A stretch of 64,000 bases of DNA from contig JAKCFM010000001.1 of assembly GCA_025041195.1 (NCBI GenBank), forward strand, positions 1,240,001 to 1,304,000. The letters are read 5' to 3'. Made by a program: the position numbers and the translations under genes. How positions within the stretch are numbered: the first letter of the stretch is position 1; each line of letters starts with the position of its first letter. Shown piece by piece: positions 1 to 8,383 of this stretch. The notes below the pieces were generated by a model that was not told the origin of the DNA, did no database searches, and was given only the letters and a program-made list of their open reading frames with translations. This stretch comes from Halobacteriales archaeon YIM A00013. Its GTDB lineage: Archaea; Halobacteriota; Halobacteria; Halobacteriales; Haloarculaceae.

Positions 1-40
1 CGAGCCGACGCTTGGGTCGCTTTCGGTGGAGCCATTTCAT
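1..40 (-). CDS. 5' end of a gene cut by the window edge
   Basis: An open frame begins at an ATG (40-38) that overlaps the stop of the upstream membrane-protein gene in an ATGA arrangement, which suggests translational coupling. Only 13 codons are visible and the start is strongly basic (MKWLHRKRPKRRL). A second ATG in another frame (35-33, MAPPKATQ...) is also open to the edge, so the true frame is not settled. No function can be assigned. Confidence 0.35.
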   Translation of the reverse strand, partial: MKWLHRKRPKRRL

Positions 41-624
41 TCGGTCACCACCTCACGGAGATGCGCCGTCGACCGCAGTCGCCGGAAATACACCGAAAAG
101 ATGAGCCCGCTAATAACGCCGGCGAGCGCAGAGTAGAGGAATTCGATCATGAGTTCCCGGGGAACGAGCACGAGCTGGACGCCGAGATAGCTGACGGCAA
201 GCCAGCGCGCAACCGCCCAGAGTCCCGAGGCGGCAAGCGTCGTAATGGCGACAAAGCCCACGGCGAAACCGTCTGTCATTTTGACCGGTGTGAACGCGTC
301 GAGTTCGACGGCAATAATCAGCGCCACCGTGGCTACCGCCACGTAGGTGAACAGCGAGTTCGTCGCTTCAAATCCAACCCCCAGCCCAACCAGCGGTAAC
401 GCCGCCAGCAGGACGAGTTCCCACGGTAACATCACCCAGAGTGATCGATTGCCCACTGGTGGGACGACGACGAGCACCACAACGAAAAGACCAAAGCCTG
501 CCCATATCGGATCCACACTACGTAACCCGCCCGAGACGGTGGCGACAAAGAGGATGAGAAACCATCCAATCACAGCGTTCAGTCGCTTGCTTTCGAGCAG
601 CCCAACCAAATCCATCTGGTTCAT
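37..624 (-). CDS. haloarchaeal multi-pass membrane protein, unknown function
   Basis: The protein has 195 residues. The frame stays open further upstream, but those residues are basic and unlike a membrane protein, so I start at the ATG giving MNQMDLVGLL. About five or six hydrophobic segments are visible: roughly residues 18-33, 40-60, 68-85, 92-110, 120-140 and 160-185. There is no catalytic motif. The start of another gene overlaps its stop, so the two are probably co-transcribed. I do not recognise a named family, and a transport or sensor role would be a guess. Confidence 0.75.
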   Translation of the reverse strand: MNQMDLVGLLESKRLNAVIGWFLILFVATVSGGLRSVDPIWAGFGLFVVVLVVVPPVGNRSLWVMLPWELVLLAALPLVGLGVGFEATNSLFTYVAVATVALIIAVELDAFTPVKMTDGFAVGFVAITTLAASGLWAVARWLAVSYLGVQLVLVPRELMIEFLYSALAGVISGLIFSVYFRRLRSTAHLREVVTE

Positions 625-695
625 GGTATAATGTTTTTGGTGGGCTGTGTAAAACAAACTGTGGTGCAATCGAATGGGGCCACCACACCGCTCGC

Positions 696-995
696 TCACC
701 TGCTGGGACGGCGTATTTCGTACCCTCCGCGGTTGTTGAGACGCATAACCACCCACTCTCTGGTCGGTGCTGCGGCTTCAATCCGTTCGACGACCGTCTG
801 CGCCCGATCTGACGCCGTGACGAAACAGCGCAAGTTCCCCCGATCGACGACGGTGCGTGGATCACGATCCGTGATGTACACCACACGCCACTTTCGCTGT
901 GCACGAAGCTCGTCTCCAGCAGCCTCGACGGTGTATCCGAGGTCTGTGAAGATCGAACAGGCCGTATCAAGTATTGGCGTGTTAACTACCCTCAT
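696..995 (-). CDS. DUF7116-like haloarchaeal protein
   Basis: A 99-residue soluble protein starting MRVVNTPILDTACSIF. The pattern of an N-terminal helix with LGYTVEAAGDELRAQRKWRVVYIT and then a conserved RCFVTASDRA stretch resembles the small haloarchaeal family I know as DUF7116. I chose the second ATG because a TATA-like CTATAG lies at 1021-1026, 26 to 31 bases upstream, which fits a leaderless transcript. It follows the permease gene on the same strand but has its own promoter-like element. Function unknown. Confidence 0.7.
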   Translation of the reverse strand: MRVVNTPILDTACSIFTDLGYTVEAAGDELRAQRKWRVVYITDRDPRTVVDRGNLRCFVTASDRAQTVVERIEAAAPTREWVVMRLNNRGGYEIRRPSR

Positions 996-1052
996 CTGGC
1001 AGAGTATACCATACACTCCCCTATAGGTGTACCGGCGATCACGCTGCCGGCG

Positions 1053-1853
1053 CTACGCCACCGTCCGACGGCTCACAACGGTGAGAACGCCCAGTACGAG
1101 CGCGCTAACCGACAGCAACAACAGTGCCAGGGGAAACGTATCATCGAGCCCAAACGTCTGATACGAATGATACATTTCAACCGGAAGCGTGGTTGGGGTG
1201 TAGGCGAGCATCATAGTTGCGCCGAACTCACCAATTGCTCGGGCGAACGTCAGGGCGATACCCGCAACCAGCCCAGGCCAGGCGAGCGGTAGCGTCACGT
1301 ATTGGATGGTTTCTCTATGGGTTTTGCCAAGCGAGCGAGAGGCGAGTTCAAGGCGTCGATCCACACGCTCAAACGCGGTCGTTGCGGTCACGACGAACAG
1401 CGGCGTTGCGACGAACGTCTGGGCGAGCACCACGCCGATGAGCGAGTTTGTGAGCGCAACGCCTGCGTCGGCTGCAAGCGTTCCGAGGAGGGTGTTCGGA
1501 CCGACGACAGTGAGGACGACGAATCCACCAACCGTTGGTGGCAGAACGAGTGGTAGCGTGACGACCCCGAGAACGATTCGTGACCAGGGTGCGTCCGCCC
1601 GCGCAAGCCAGTACGCAAGTGGTAGCCCGCCAGCCACGCCGAGCATCGTCGAAATCGTTGCCGTCACCAGGGAAGTCACCGTCGCTGACCGGATTGCTGG
1701 AGCCCCAATCCTGGAGAGAATCGTCTCTGGACCACCCAGATAGAGCAATGACAGGAGTGGAACGGCGTAAAAACACACTAACAGTCCGCCCAGCGACAGA
1801 GCGCGACTGGATGCGCCCCCAATCGTTCGCGCATGCGAATGCACACTGCCCAT
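1053..1853 (-). CDS. wtpB: tungstate/molybdate-type ABC transporter permease
   Basis: A 266-residue inner-membrane permease of the ModB/WtpB/TupB type. About six membrane helices are visible. The cytoplasmic EAA loop, which contacts the ATPase, is seen as LELASRSLGKTHRETIQYVTLPLAWPG split around residues 170-195, followed by ARAIGEFGATMML, which is typical of molybdate and tungstate permeases. The ATG overlaps the stop of the binding-protein gene (ATGA), so the two are translationally coupled. The frame is open further upstream but that part overlaps the binding protein. No ATP-binding subunit follows; the next gene downstream is the DUF7116-like protein. Substrate choice (tungstate or molybdate) is inferred from the binding protein and the ModE-like neighbour. 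Confidence 0.85.
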   Translation of the reverse strand: MGSVHSHARTIGGASSRALSLGGLLVCFYAVPLLSLLYLGGPETILSRIGAPAIRSATVTSLVTATISTMLGVAGGLPLAYWLARADAPWSRIVLGVVTLPLVLPPTVGGFVVLTVVGPNTLLGTLAADAGVALTNSLIGVVLAQTFVATPLFVVTATTAFERVDRRLELASRSLGKTHRETIQYVTLPLAWPGLVAGIALTFARAIGEFGATMMLAYTPTTLPVEMYHSYQTFGLDDTFPLALLLLSVSALVLGVLTVVSRRTVA

Positions 1854-2776
1854 CAGAGCGCCTCGCTGATGTCGGACGGAACGGCTCCCGTAGCAATCGG
1901 GTGTTCGTCTCGGACGATGAATCCCGAGCGATCGAGATACGATCCCGTAATCTGTTCGGAAAACACCGCCCGGACTGACGGCGCATTTCGGCGGATTGTC
2001 GTGGCGTAGCCGATCGGTGCCCCCGCTATCGTCTCTCCCGAGGGAAGCTCGTAGGTGACGGTCGAATACCACGATTTGGTCGCTGCTGGATTGCTGAGAT
2101 CGATCGCATCAGGGAGTTCGACGAATTCGTAGCCCCGTTCAGTGGCCATGTTTCGATAGGTAAACGCCGCGTCGATCGCCCCGATTTCGAACTGCCCGAG
2201 CAGGCCTGTCTCTGGAACGATTCGGGTCGATTCCAGCACCCGATCGGTGAGCTCTGGCGACTCGTGGTAGCGCGCAGCCAGCTCCAGTGCAAAGAGCGTC
2301 CGATAGCCCAGTGGATCCTGGTCGGGATCCGTCCGGCCAAGCGTGGGGTCGCCATCGAGAAGCGGCTCATACCAGCGATCGACTCCCACCGATGACAGGC
2401 GACGTCCGATCGCCGTCTCCGTGTTGTATGCAAGAACGATCGCATTGCTCGTGAATGTCACATACCACGACGGCGTGAGGAGTTCTTCGAACAGGGAATC
2501 ATCTGCTACCGTCACGATATCTGGATCACGCTGGCCCGACGCAACGAGTCGAGCGACGGTGGCTGAGCCGTGCGCCTCGATTTCGACCGGTACGGAAAGC
2601 GCCGGTGCGAGCTCCTCCTCGAAGGTGTACTGTACGCTCCCTGCGGTCAGCATTGAAACAGGATCGGTGGTGCGTTCGCCCACGAGCTTCGAACAGCCTG
2701 TCAGAGTAGCGAGGCCTGACAGCCCAATCGACTGCAGTAGTTGCCGCCGCCCCCATTTGCTCGTCGTTATTTCCAT
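1853..2776 (-). CDS. wtpA: tungstate/molybdate-type ABC transporter substrate-binding lipoprotein
   Basis: About 307 residues. The N-terminus carries a Tat-like twin arginine (KWGRRQLL) followed by a lipobox (LTGC), so the mature protein should be a lipoprotein on the outer face of the membrane. The body fits the WtpA type of oxyanion-binding protein: LTAGSVQYTFEEEL near the N-terminus, DPDIVTVADDSLFEELL, WYVTFTSNAIVLAYN and the late YEFVELPDAIDLSN segment. ATGs at 2815 and 2809 also exist. I prefer 2776 because it puts the twin arginine at residues 10-11 and leaves room for a promoter before the divergent regulator. It is coupled to the permease downstream. Confidence 0.82.
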   Translation of the reverse strand: MEITTSKWGRRQLLQSIGLSGLATLTGCSKLVGERTTDPVSMLTAGSVQYTFEEELAPALSVPVEIEAHGSATVARLVASGQRDPDIVTVADDSLFEELLTPSWYVTFTSNAIVLAYNTETAIGRRLSSVGVDRWYEPLLDGDPTLGRTDPDQDPLGYRTLFALELAARYHESPELTDRVLESTRIVPETGLLGQFEIGAIDAAFTYRNMATERGYEFVELPDAIDLSNPAATKSWYSTVTYELPSGETIAGAPIGYATTIRRNAPSVRAVFSEQITGSYLDRSGFIVRDEHPIATGAVPSDISEAL

Positions 2777-2842
2777 TCGGACATATCGATCTCGTGCTGT
2801 CTGTGACATAATCATTTTGCCCGAGTGACTGTGTAACAGTGC

Positions 2843-3532
2843 ATGGAACACGAAGTGGCGATCAATACGGCATTGCGGGCTGGCGATGTGCAGTTTACGG
2901 AGCGTGACGCAGCACTGCTCCGAGCAATTGCGGCAAACGGCTCGCTCTCGGGTGGTGCAACCGCCCTTGGGCGATCGTACGCGAGAGCACAACGACGAAT
3001 CGTTGAGCTCGAAACGGCGTTTGGCGCGCTTGTCGAGCGAACGCGTGGTGGAGCCGACGGCGGCCACAGCACACTGACCCACGCTGGGATGCGACTGTGT
3101 GCGACGTACGACCGGCTGGACTCCGAGCTGCACGCCCACACGAACGTCGATGCGACGGTTCTCGACGGCGTCGTTCGTGAGGGCGCCGGCGCGCTCGGCA
3201 CCGTCGATACTGGCGTCGGGATGGTTCGTGCGGTTGTTCCGTCAGGGGAGAAATCCGTTCGGGTCGTCATCCGTGCCGACACCGTCACCCTATTCGAGCC
3301 CGAAAGCGTCCCAGCAACCGCGACCAGTGCTCGAAACCAATTTTTGGGAACCGTCAGTTCCGTCGACGATCGCGCAACCGCCGTCCGGGTTGACCTCGCC
3401 ATCGGTTCTGGCACCGATCTCACTGCGCTGATTACGCCAGAAAGCGCCGACCGACTCGCCGTCGAATCCGGATCCGAACTGGTGAGCGCATTCAAAGCGA
3501 CCGCCACACGGGCGTTTGCCACCTTCGATTGA
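2843..3532 (+). CDS. ModE-like transcriptional regulator (LysR-type HTH plus TOBE domain)
   Basis: 229 residues. Residues about 20-85 form a ModE/LysR-type winged helix (ERDAALLRAIAANGSLSGGA, then ALGRSYARAQRRIVELE). Residues about 160-225 look like a TOBE (molbindin) oxyanion-binding domain, with RNQFLGTVSSVDDRATAVRVDL and a late LTALITPESADRLAV. The gene is divergent from the binding-protein and permease genes, so it probably senses molybdate or tungstate and controls them. About 66 bases separate the two starts, so any operator should lie in 2777-2842, although I see no clear palindrome there. The middle part, around residues 90-155, is less conserved in appearance. Confidence 0.85.
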   Translation: MEHEVAINTALRAGDVQFTERDAALLRAIAANGSLSGGATALGRSYARAQRRIVELETAFGALVERTRGGADGGHSTLTHAGMRLCATYDRLDSELHAHTNVDATVLDGVVREGAGALGTVDTGVGMVRAVVPSGEKSVRVVIRADTVTLFEPESVPATATSARNQFLGTVSSVDDRATAVRVDLAIGSGTDLTALITPESADRLAVESGSELVSAFKATATRAFATFD

Positions 3533-3587
3533 GACGTATCCGTGCGAGTCGAGGGAATCGTCACCACTCTGTCACCAAAAGAGAATG

Positions 3588-3605
3588 AATCGAAAACGAT
3601 TATAC
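3588..3605. promoter_or_regulatory. biotin operon promoter with overlapping short palindrome
   Basis: A TATA-like ATTATAC at 3599-3605 lies about 25 bases before the GTG start of bioB, as expected for a leaderless haloarchaeal transcript. It overlaps an inverted repeat AATCG-AAAA-CGATT (3588-3601). That repeat could be an operator or simply the BRE/TATA context; the arms are only 5 bases. Confidence 0.5.
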
Positions 3606-3627
3606 ACCGTCAACTGATTGTTCTATT

Positions 3628-4737
3628 GTGGTTTACGAGACCGGCAACCGGACGGTAGACGACGCCGTCGCTCGCGTCCTCTCCGGAGAGACGCTGGATC
3701 GAACGGATGGCCTCGCACTGCTGGCGCAGCCAGTCCAGCCGCTCGCCGCAGGAGCGGACCTCGTTCGATCACGATATAGCGACGGAACGGTCGACGCCTG
3801 TTCGATCGTGAACGCGAAGGCGGGCAACTGTGCCGAGGACTGTGGATTTTGTGCACAGTCCGTTCACTTCGATACGGGAATCGATACGTACGGCCTTCTG
3901 GATCCAGAGGAGATCCTGGCTGCCGCACACCGTGCCGAACGCGACGGCGCACAGCGGTTTGGCATCGTCGTGGCGGAGAAAGGAGTGAGCAAACAACGCC
4001 GCCCAGAGGAGTGGGCAGAGGTGCTCCGTGCGATTCGACTCGTGCGCGATGAGACGGCTATTGAAGTCGACGCGAGCCTCGGCATCCTCACGGAAGAAGA
4101 GGCACAGATTCTCGCTGCTGAAGGAATCAATCATTACAACCACAACATCGAAACCTCCCCAGAGTATTTCCCTGAGATCGTCGGCACCCACTCGTTCGAC
4201 GACCGGGTGGAGACGCTGCAGGTCGCAAAAGACGCCGGGATGGATCTCTGTGCGGGGGTGATCCTCGGCATGGGTGAATCGCCTGCCGATCGGGTTTCGG
4301 CGGCAATCGCACTCCAGGAGATCGGGATTTCCTCGCTACCGGTGAACGTGTTGAATCCAGTCGCAGGGACGCCGCTTGGCGACGATGATGGCGCCAGCAT
4401 CGAAACGGAGGAGCTGATCAAGACGATAGCCGTCTATCGGCTGTTGCATCCGCGCGCACGGGTTCGACTCACCGGTGGTCGGGAAGTCAACCTCGATCCC
4501 GACGAGCAGCATTTACCGTTCGAAGCGGGAGCTGACGGCATTCTCACGGGCGATTATCTGACGACGGAGGGACAATCGCCGGGGGAAGACATCCGCATTA
4601 TCGAGCGGGCGGGCTTACAACCGAATCGGTCGGTCAATCCGTTCGATCCCGAAGCCGTCAAATCTGACACTGAACCGAAACCGGCGACCTCGCCCGCCGT
4701 CGGCACCGCAACAAGCAACACAGCGAATCAGGAGTAA
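3628..4737 (+). CDS. bioB: biotin synthase
   Basis: 369-residue radical-SAM enzyme that inserts sulfur into dethiobiotin, the last step of biotin synthesis. The radical-SAM cluster cysteines are C68, C72 and C75 in GNCAEDCGFCAQS. Other family signatures are YNHNIETSPEYFPEI, CAGVILGMGE, and LTGGREV followed by GADGILTGDYLTT. The start is GTG (MVYETGNRT) and is supported by a TATA-like element 25 bases upstream. The C-terminal tail of about 35 residues (PKPATSPAVGTATSN...) looks disordered. It is the first gene of a four-gene operon; the next start is only 6 bases after its stop. Confidence 0.95.
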   Translation: MVYETGNRTVDDAVARVLSGETLDRTDGLALLAQPVQPLAAGADLVRSRYSDGTVDACSIVNAKAGNCAEDCGFCAQSVHFDTGIDTYGLLDPEEILAAAHRAERDGAQRFGIVVAEKGVSKQRRPEEWAEVLRAIRLVRDETAIEVDASLGILTEEEAQILAAEGINHYNHNIETSPEYFPEIVGTHSFDDRVETLQVAKDAGMDLCAGVILGMGESPADRVSAAIALQEIGISSLPVNVLNPVAGTPLGDDDGASIETEELIKTIAVYRLLHPRARVRLTGGREVNLDPDEQHLPFEAGADGILTGDYLTTEGQSPGEDIRIIERAGLQPNRSVNPFDPEAVKSDTEPKPATSPAVGTATSNTANQE

Positions 4738-4743
4738 CTATCA

Positions 4744-5793
4744 ATGGACGAAACGAAGATCGCAGTCCTCGGAACCGGTGGTATCGGCCGACGAACGCTC
4801 GAACTCATGACGCACAAATCATGGGGGACGCCGGTGGCGGCGTGTGATCGTTACGGGATCGCCGTCGATCACGATGGGCTCGACGTAGACGAACTACTCA
4901 GCGCCACGGAGGGAAATCTGGCAAGCGAACGCGACGGCGACCCGTCGACAGATGGCGGTGTCGCCGTCAAACAGAGCGGCCCCGATAAGGGAGTCGTGGC
5001 CTCAGAGCAGGCCGTTCCGACGGAAACTCCAATCGACGACGTGATCGCAGAGAGCGAGGCGATCGATGCGGTTGTGCTTGCGCTTCCGAATCTGGAGCAT
5101 GATTTCATTCCACGGATCGCCGATCGATTCGTGGCGGCGGGCTTCGAGGGAGTCCTCATCGATGTGCTCAAGCGCTCGCGCGTGATTGGGATGCTCGATG
5201 AACGTGCCGCCGACTTCGAATCGAACGGCATCACCTTCGTCTGTGGCGCTGGTGCAACGCCGGGCGTTCTCACCGGCGCGGCGGCACTCGCGGCCCAATC
5301 GTTCGTCACAGTCGAGTCGGTCGACATCTGGTGGGGTGTCGGGCTGAAATCCGGCTACGCCGACAACCGTGGCACCGTTCGTGAAGACATTGCGCATCTC
5401 GATGGGTACGACATCGAGACCGCCCGAGAGCTGTCGGACGAGGAGATCGAGGCGATCATCGACGAGCACGACGGCGTCCTGGAATTTACGGACATGGAAC
5501 ACGCCGACGACGTACTGCTAGAGCGTGCCGGCATCTGTGACGCCGAAGCCGTGACCGTCGGCGGGATCCTCGACGTTCGGAGCGACGAAAAGCCAACGAC
5601 CACGACCGTCACCGTCACCGGAACGACGTTCGACGGCGAGCAGGCAACGAATACGTTCGAACTGGGCGATGCAACGAGTATGGCAGCCAACGTAAACGGT
5701 CCGGCGGTTGGCTACCTCAAAACGGCCGTCCAACGGAACAGAAACGGCATCTACGGCGTATTTGGCCCCACAGAGCTGTTGCCGGGGTTCTAG
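4744..5793 (+). CDS. bioU: BioU-type Rossmann oxidoreductase replacing BioA in the biotin operon
   Basis: 349 residues. A dinucleotide-binding glycine loop (GTGGIGRR, residues 10-17) opens a Rossmann fold, followed by a saccharopine-dehydrogenase-like core (LALPNLEHDFIPRIADRF, IDVLKRSRVIGM, FVCGAGATPGVLTGAAALAA) and a C-terminal catalytic-type domain. It sits between bioB and bioF, and no aminotransferase (BioA) is present. Established knowledge: BioU of Synechocystis converts the BioF product (KAPA) to DAPA without BioA by donating the amino group of one of its own lysines, and homologues occur in haloarchaea. Inference: this gene fills the KAPA-to-DAPA step. Residues about 55-95 (acidic, S/G/D-rich) appear to be an insertion. 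I cannot tell from sequence alone whether the self-sacrificing lysine is conserved; K143 in VLKRS is one candidate to align. Confidence 0.8.
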   Translation: MDETKIAVLGTGGIGRRTLELMTHKSWGTPVAACDRYGIAVDHDGLDVDELLSATEGNLASERDGDPSTDGGVAVKQSGPDKGVVASEQAVPTETPIDDVIAESEAIDAVVLALPNLEHDFIPRIADRFVAAGFEGVLIDVLKRSRVIGMLDERAADFESNGITFVCGAGATPGVLTGAAALAAQSFVTVESVDIWWGVGLKSGYADNRGTVREDIAHLDGYDIETARELSDEEIEAIIDEHDGVLEFTDMEHADDVLLERAGICDAEAVTVGGILDVRSDEKPTTTTVTVTGTTFDGEQATNTFELGDATSMAANVNGPAVGYLKTAVQRNRNGIYGVFGPTELLPGF

Positions 5794-5795
5794 GC

Positions 5796-7010
5796 ATGCA
5801 TTCGGAACCGCCGTTAGAGCACGGCTTCGATCCCGTGTCTCGACTTAATGCGCGCGAGGATGCGGGCCTCCGTCGAGCGCTAGCACCATACGAAACGGTC
5901 AGCGCTCGGACGCGGTGGACGGCTGATCCGCGCGGCGAACAACCAGTGTTCGCCGGTGAGCGTTCGGCGATCGTGATGGCCTCAAACAACTATCTCGGTC
6001 TTGCCGGCGACGATCGCGTCACCGACGCCGCAGGGCAGTGTGCCGAGCTGGTTGGCGCGGGCGCGGGAGCAAGCCGGCTCGTTACCGGTGATACGCCCGT
6101 GCATCGAGCGCTTGAGCGTGATCTCGCTCGCACGAAAGAAACTGACCGCGCACTGACCTTTTCTTCGGGCTACGCTGCGAACGTGGGGACGATCACGGCG
6201 CTCGATCCAGATGTGGTTTTCTCCGACGCGTCAAACCACGCTTCGATCATCGATGGCTGTCGGCTGGCATCCAGTGACGTCGTCGTCTATGACCACTGTG
6301 ATCCCGATGCACTTGAGACGGCAATGGCGGACCGTGCGAGTGAGCGTTCGTCTGCAGGCTCGTGGCTGGTTGTCACCGATTCCGTCTTCAGCATGGACGG
6401 CGATGTGGCGCCACTCCCTGCGCTCTGCGACGTGGCTGAGCGGTTCGGGGCATGGATGATGGTCGATGAAGCCCACGCCACCGGCCTGTACGCAGATGGT
6501 GGCGGCATTGTCCAGCATGAGGATCTCTCTGATCGGATACAGATCCAGCTCGGGACGCTCTCGAAGGCGCTCGGTGCACAGGGGGGCTACGTGGCAGCCA
6601 GCGAACCAGTGGTGGAACTGCTCGCAAACGAGGCTCGGTCGTTTGTGTACTCGACTGGGCTCGCGCCACCGGTGGCGGCGGCGGCACAACGGGCGCTCTC
6701 GATTGCGCGTCACAGCGACCGGAGAGAACAGCTCTGGTCGAACGTTGATCGCCTGCGGACTGGCCTCACAGCGGCGGGCTACGACATTGCCGGCTCGTCA
6801 CAGATTCTTCCCGTCATCGTTGGTGACCGCCAGAATGCGCTTGCGCTCGCGGCGGAACTTGCTGAAGCGGGGATCATTGCCCCGGCCATTCGCCCACCGA
6901 CGGTCCCTGAGGGAACGAGTCGGATCCGACTCGCACCGATGGCGACGCACACGCCCGAAGCAATTGACCGCTGTGTCAGCGCGTTCGAGCGCGCGGAGGG
7001 CACACCGTGA
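5796..7010 (+). CDS. bioF: 8-amino-7-oxononanoate synthase
   Basis: 404-residue PLP enzyme of the alpha-oxoamine synthase family that condenses pimeloyl thioester with alanine. Seen directly: NNYLGLAGD (64-72), GSGAS-like GAGAGASRLVTGD, the cofactor motif DEAHATG (224-230) and the Schiff-base lysine K257 in TLSKALGAQGGY. The start lies 2 bases after the bioU stop, and its own stop overlaps the bioD GTG (GTGA), so all four biotin genes are tightly packed. Length is near the usual 380-400. Confidence 0.94.
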   Translation: MHSEPPLEHGFDPVSRLNAREDAGLRRALAPYETVSARTRWTADPRGEQPVFAGERSAIVMASNNYLGLAGDDRVTDAAGQCAELVGAGAGASRLVTGDTPVHRALERDLARTKETDRALTFSSGYAANVGTITALDPDVVFSDASNHASIIDGCRLASSDVVVYDHCDPDALETAMADRASERSSAGSWLVVTDSVFSMDGDVAPLPALCDVAERFGAWMMVDEAHATGLYADGGGIVQHEDLSDRIQIQLGTLSKALGAQGGYVAASEPVVELLANEARSFVYSTGLAPPVAAAAQRALSIARHSDRREQLWSNVDRLRTGLTAAGYDIAGSSQILPVIVGDRQNALALAAELAEAGIIAPAIRPPTVPEGTSRIRLAPMATHTPEAIDRCVSAFERAEGTP

Positions 7011-7684
7011 ACGTCGCGGTACTTGGCACCGACACTGGTGTCGGCAAAACGATCATCACCGCTGGCCTGGTCGGTGCGCTTCGACGTGCAGGCCACGACG
7101 CACGAGCCGTCAAGCCAGCACAGACCGGCTATCCCCCGGATGATGACGCTGGAACCGTTGTCAGTATTTGTGAAGATTCGGCGGCTGCCCACTGCTGTCG
7201 GTATCTGGATGAGCCGCTTGCACCCGCCATCGCAGCCGAACGATCGGATGCGTCGCTCTCGTTCGATGCGATGTTCGCTGACGTAACTGATGCGCTCGAT
7301 TCGACAGCGATCGGCATCCTAGAGGGTGTTGGTGGCGTTCGTGTTCCGTTGACCGCTGAATCTGAACTCCTTGATCTCGTCTCCGCCGTAGAATGTCCCG
7401 CAATTGTCGTTTCTCGCCCGGCGCTCGGAACGCTCAACCACACTGCGCTGACCGTTGCGGCCCTCCAGAGACGTGCAATCCCGGTGCTTGGCGTCGTCCT
7501 CAATCAGTTCACCGGCGACACGGTCGCCGAACGAACGAACCCCGACGCCCTCAGATCGATGATCGACTGTCCGATCAGTACGTTCCCGCCTGTCGAGCAG
7601 GAGGCGGTGGTTGATACCACGCAAACCCGACTCGCGCCCATTATCGAGCAGATTCTCGACGGAACGCTCAGCGCACGTCGGTGA
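7007..7684 (+). CDS. bioD: dethiobiotin synthetase
   Basis: 225-residue ATP-dependent ligase that closes the ureido ring of dethiobiotin. The P-loop is GTDTGVGKT (residues 7-15). The substrate-binding lysine region is AVKPAQTG, and EGVGGVRVPL corresponds to the conserved acidic-glycine stretch. Start is GTG overlapping the bioF stop, and the length is normal for the family. It is the last gene of the biotin operon. No pimelate-forming gene (bioW, bioC, bioH or bioI type) is in this window. Confidence 0.92.
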   Translation: MNVAVLGTDTGVGKTIITAGLVGALRRAGHDARAVKPAQTGYPPDDDAGTVVSICEDSAAAHCCRYLDEPLAPAIAAERSDASLSFDAMFADVTDALDSTAIGILEGVGGVRVPLTAESELLDLVSAVECPAIVVSRPALGTLNHTALTVAALQRRAIPVLGVVLNQFTGDTVAERTNPDALRSMIDCPISTFPPVEQEAVVDTTQTRLAPIIEQILDGTLSARR

Positions 7685-7780
7685 CGAATTTTCGAACGAA
7701 CGCCCGATCGGTTTCGGATGGCTCCAATGGTTCTCTGTTGGTCCCGCCCCGATTAATACGCACCAGTCCAAACGGAATAT

Positions 7781-8239
7781 ATGAGGCGACGAACGGTGCT
7801 TCGATCGGTCGGAACAGTAGTGGGATGCGCAGTGACCGCGGGATCGGTCTCGGCGGGCGGTGGCCAGCGTGTTGCTGTGGACGCACCCACGCTCATCGGC
7901 TGTTCGTTCTCCGTTGAAGGAGTGGCCCCAGGAACCGGTGCAGACCAGGCCAACGCAACCATTGGTGAGAACACAATCGAACTCACCGGCACGATTACTG
8001 GAGCTACCTCCTGCCATACCGCACAGCTCGCTAGCTGTAGAATAGCCAATGGGAACTTCATTGTTGCCGTCGAAACCGTTGATTCCGACGACGATAGCGT
8101 CTGTCTTCCGAATCTCACCGAGATAACGTACCAGGCAGACTTCCAGTTTGAACCCGCCAGTCCACAGCGTATTACCGTGTTTCATGACGATACTCCGGTG
8201 CTACGCCCGGATTCGAGTGGAGTCACAGAACGCACGTGA
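7781..8239 (+). CDS. exported haloarchaeal protein, unknown function
   Basis: 152 residues with a Tat-like signal peptide (MRRRTVLRSVGTVVGCAV) and probable cleavage near TAGSVSAGG. The rest is a small domain with five cysteines (IGCSFSVEG, TSCHTAQLASCRI, VCLPNL), consistent with an extracellular disulfide-stabilised beta-rich fold. The transcript is probably leaderless: a GATTAATAC element lies around 7751-7759, about 25 bases before ATG. I do not recognise a family. It is separated from bioD by about 95 bases and is unlikely to belong to that operon. Confidence 0.7.
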   Translation: MRRRTVLRSVGTVVGCAVTAGSVSAGGGQRVAVDAPTLIGCSFSVEGVAPGTGADQANATIGENTIELTGTITGATSCHTAQLASCRIANGNFIVAVETVDSDDDSVCLPNLTEITYQADFQFEPASPQRITVFHDDTPVLRPDSSGVTERT

Positions 8240-8312
8240 ACCGCTCTGTATCACAGATCAAAAAGGAAACCTTCGTGTTTTGAACTGTAATACACAAATC
8301 TGAAAACAAGAA

Positions 8313-8328
8313 TTTTGGTTAGCCAAAA
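8313..8328. promoter_or_regulatory. putative iron-repressor (DtxR/Idr-type) operator upstream of dpsA
   Basis: The inverted repeat TTTTGG-TTAG-CCAAAA is perfect in its arms and extends to AATTTTGG...CCAAAAATT. It sits just upstream of a TATA-like CTTAAG (8351-8356) that is 28-33 bases before the dpsA start. The core resembles the DtxR consensus TTAGGTTAGCCTAA, and haloarchaeal Idr proteins of the DtxR family are known to control dps-type genes. Binding is inferred, not shown. Confidence 0.6.
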
Positions 8329-8383
8329 ATTATTTTCAATATTGGGAATGCTTAAGTGGGTGGCGGGAATAGGTGTAACTGAA

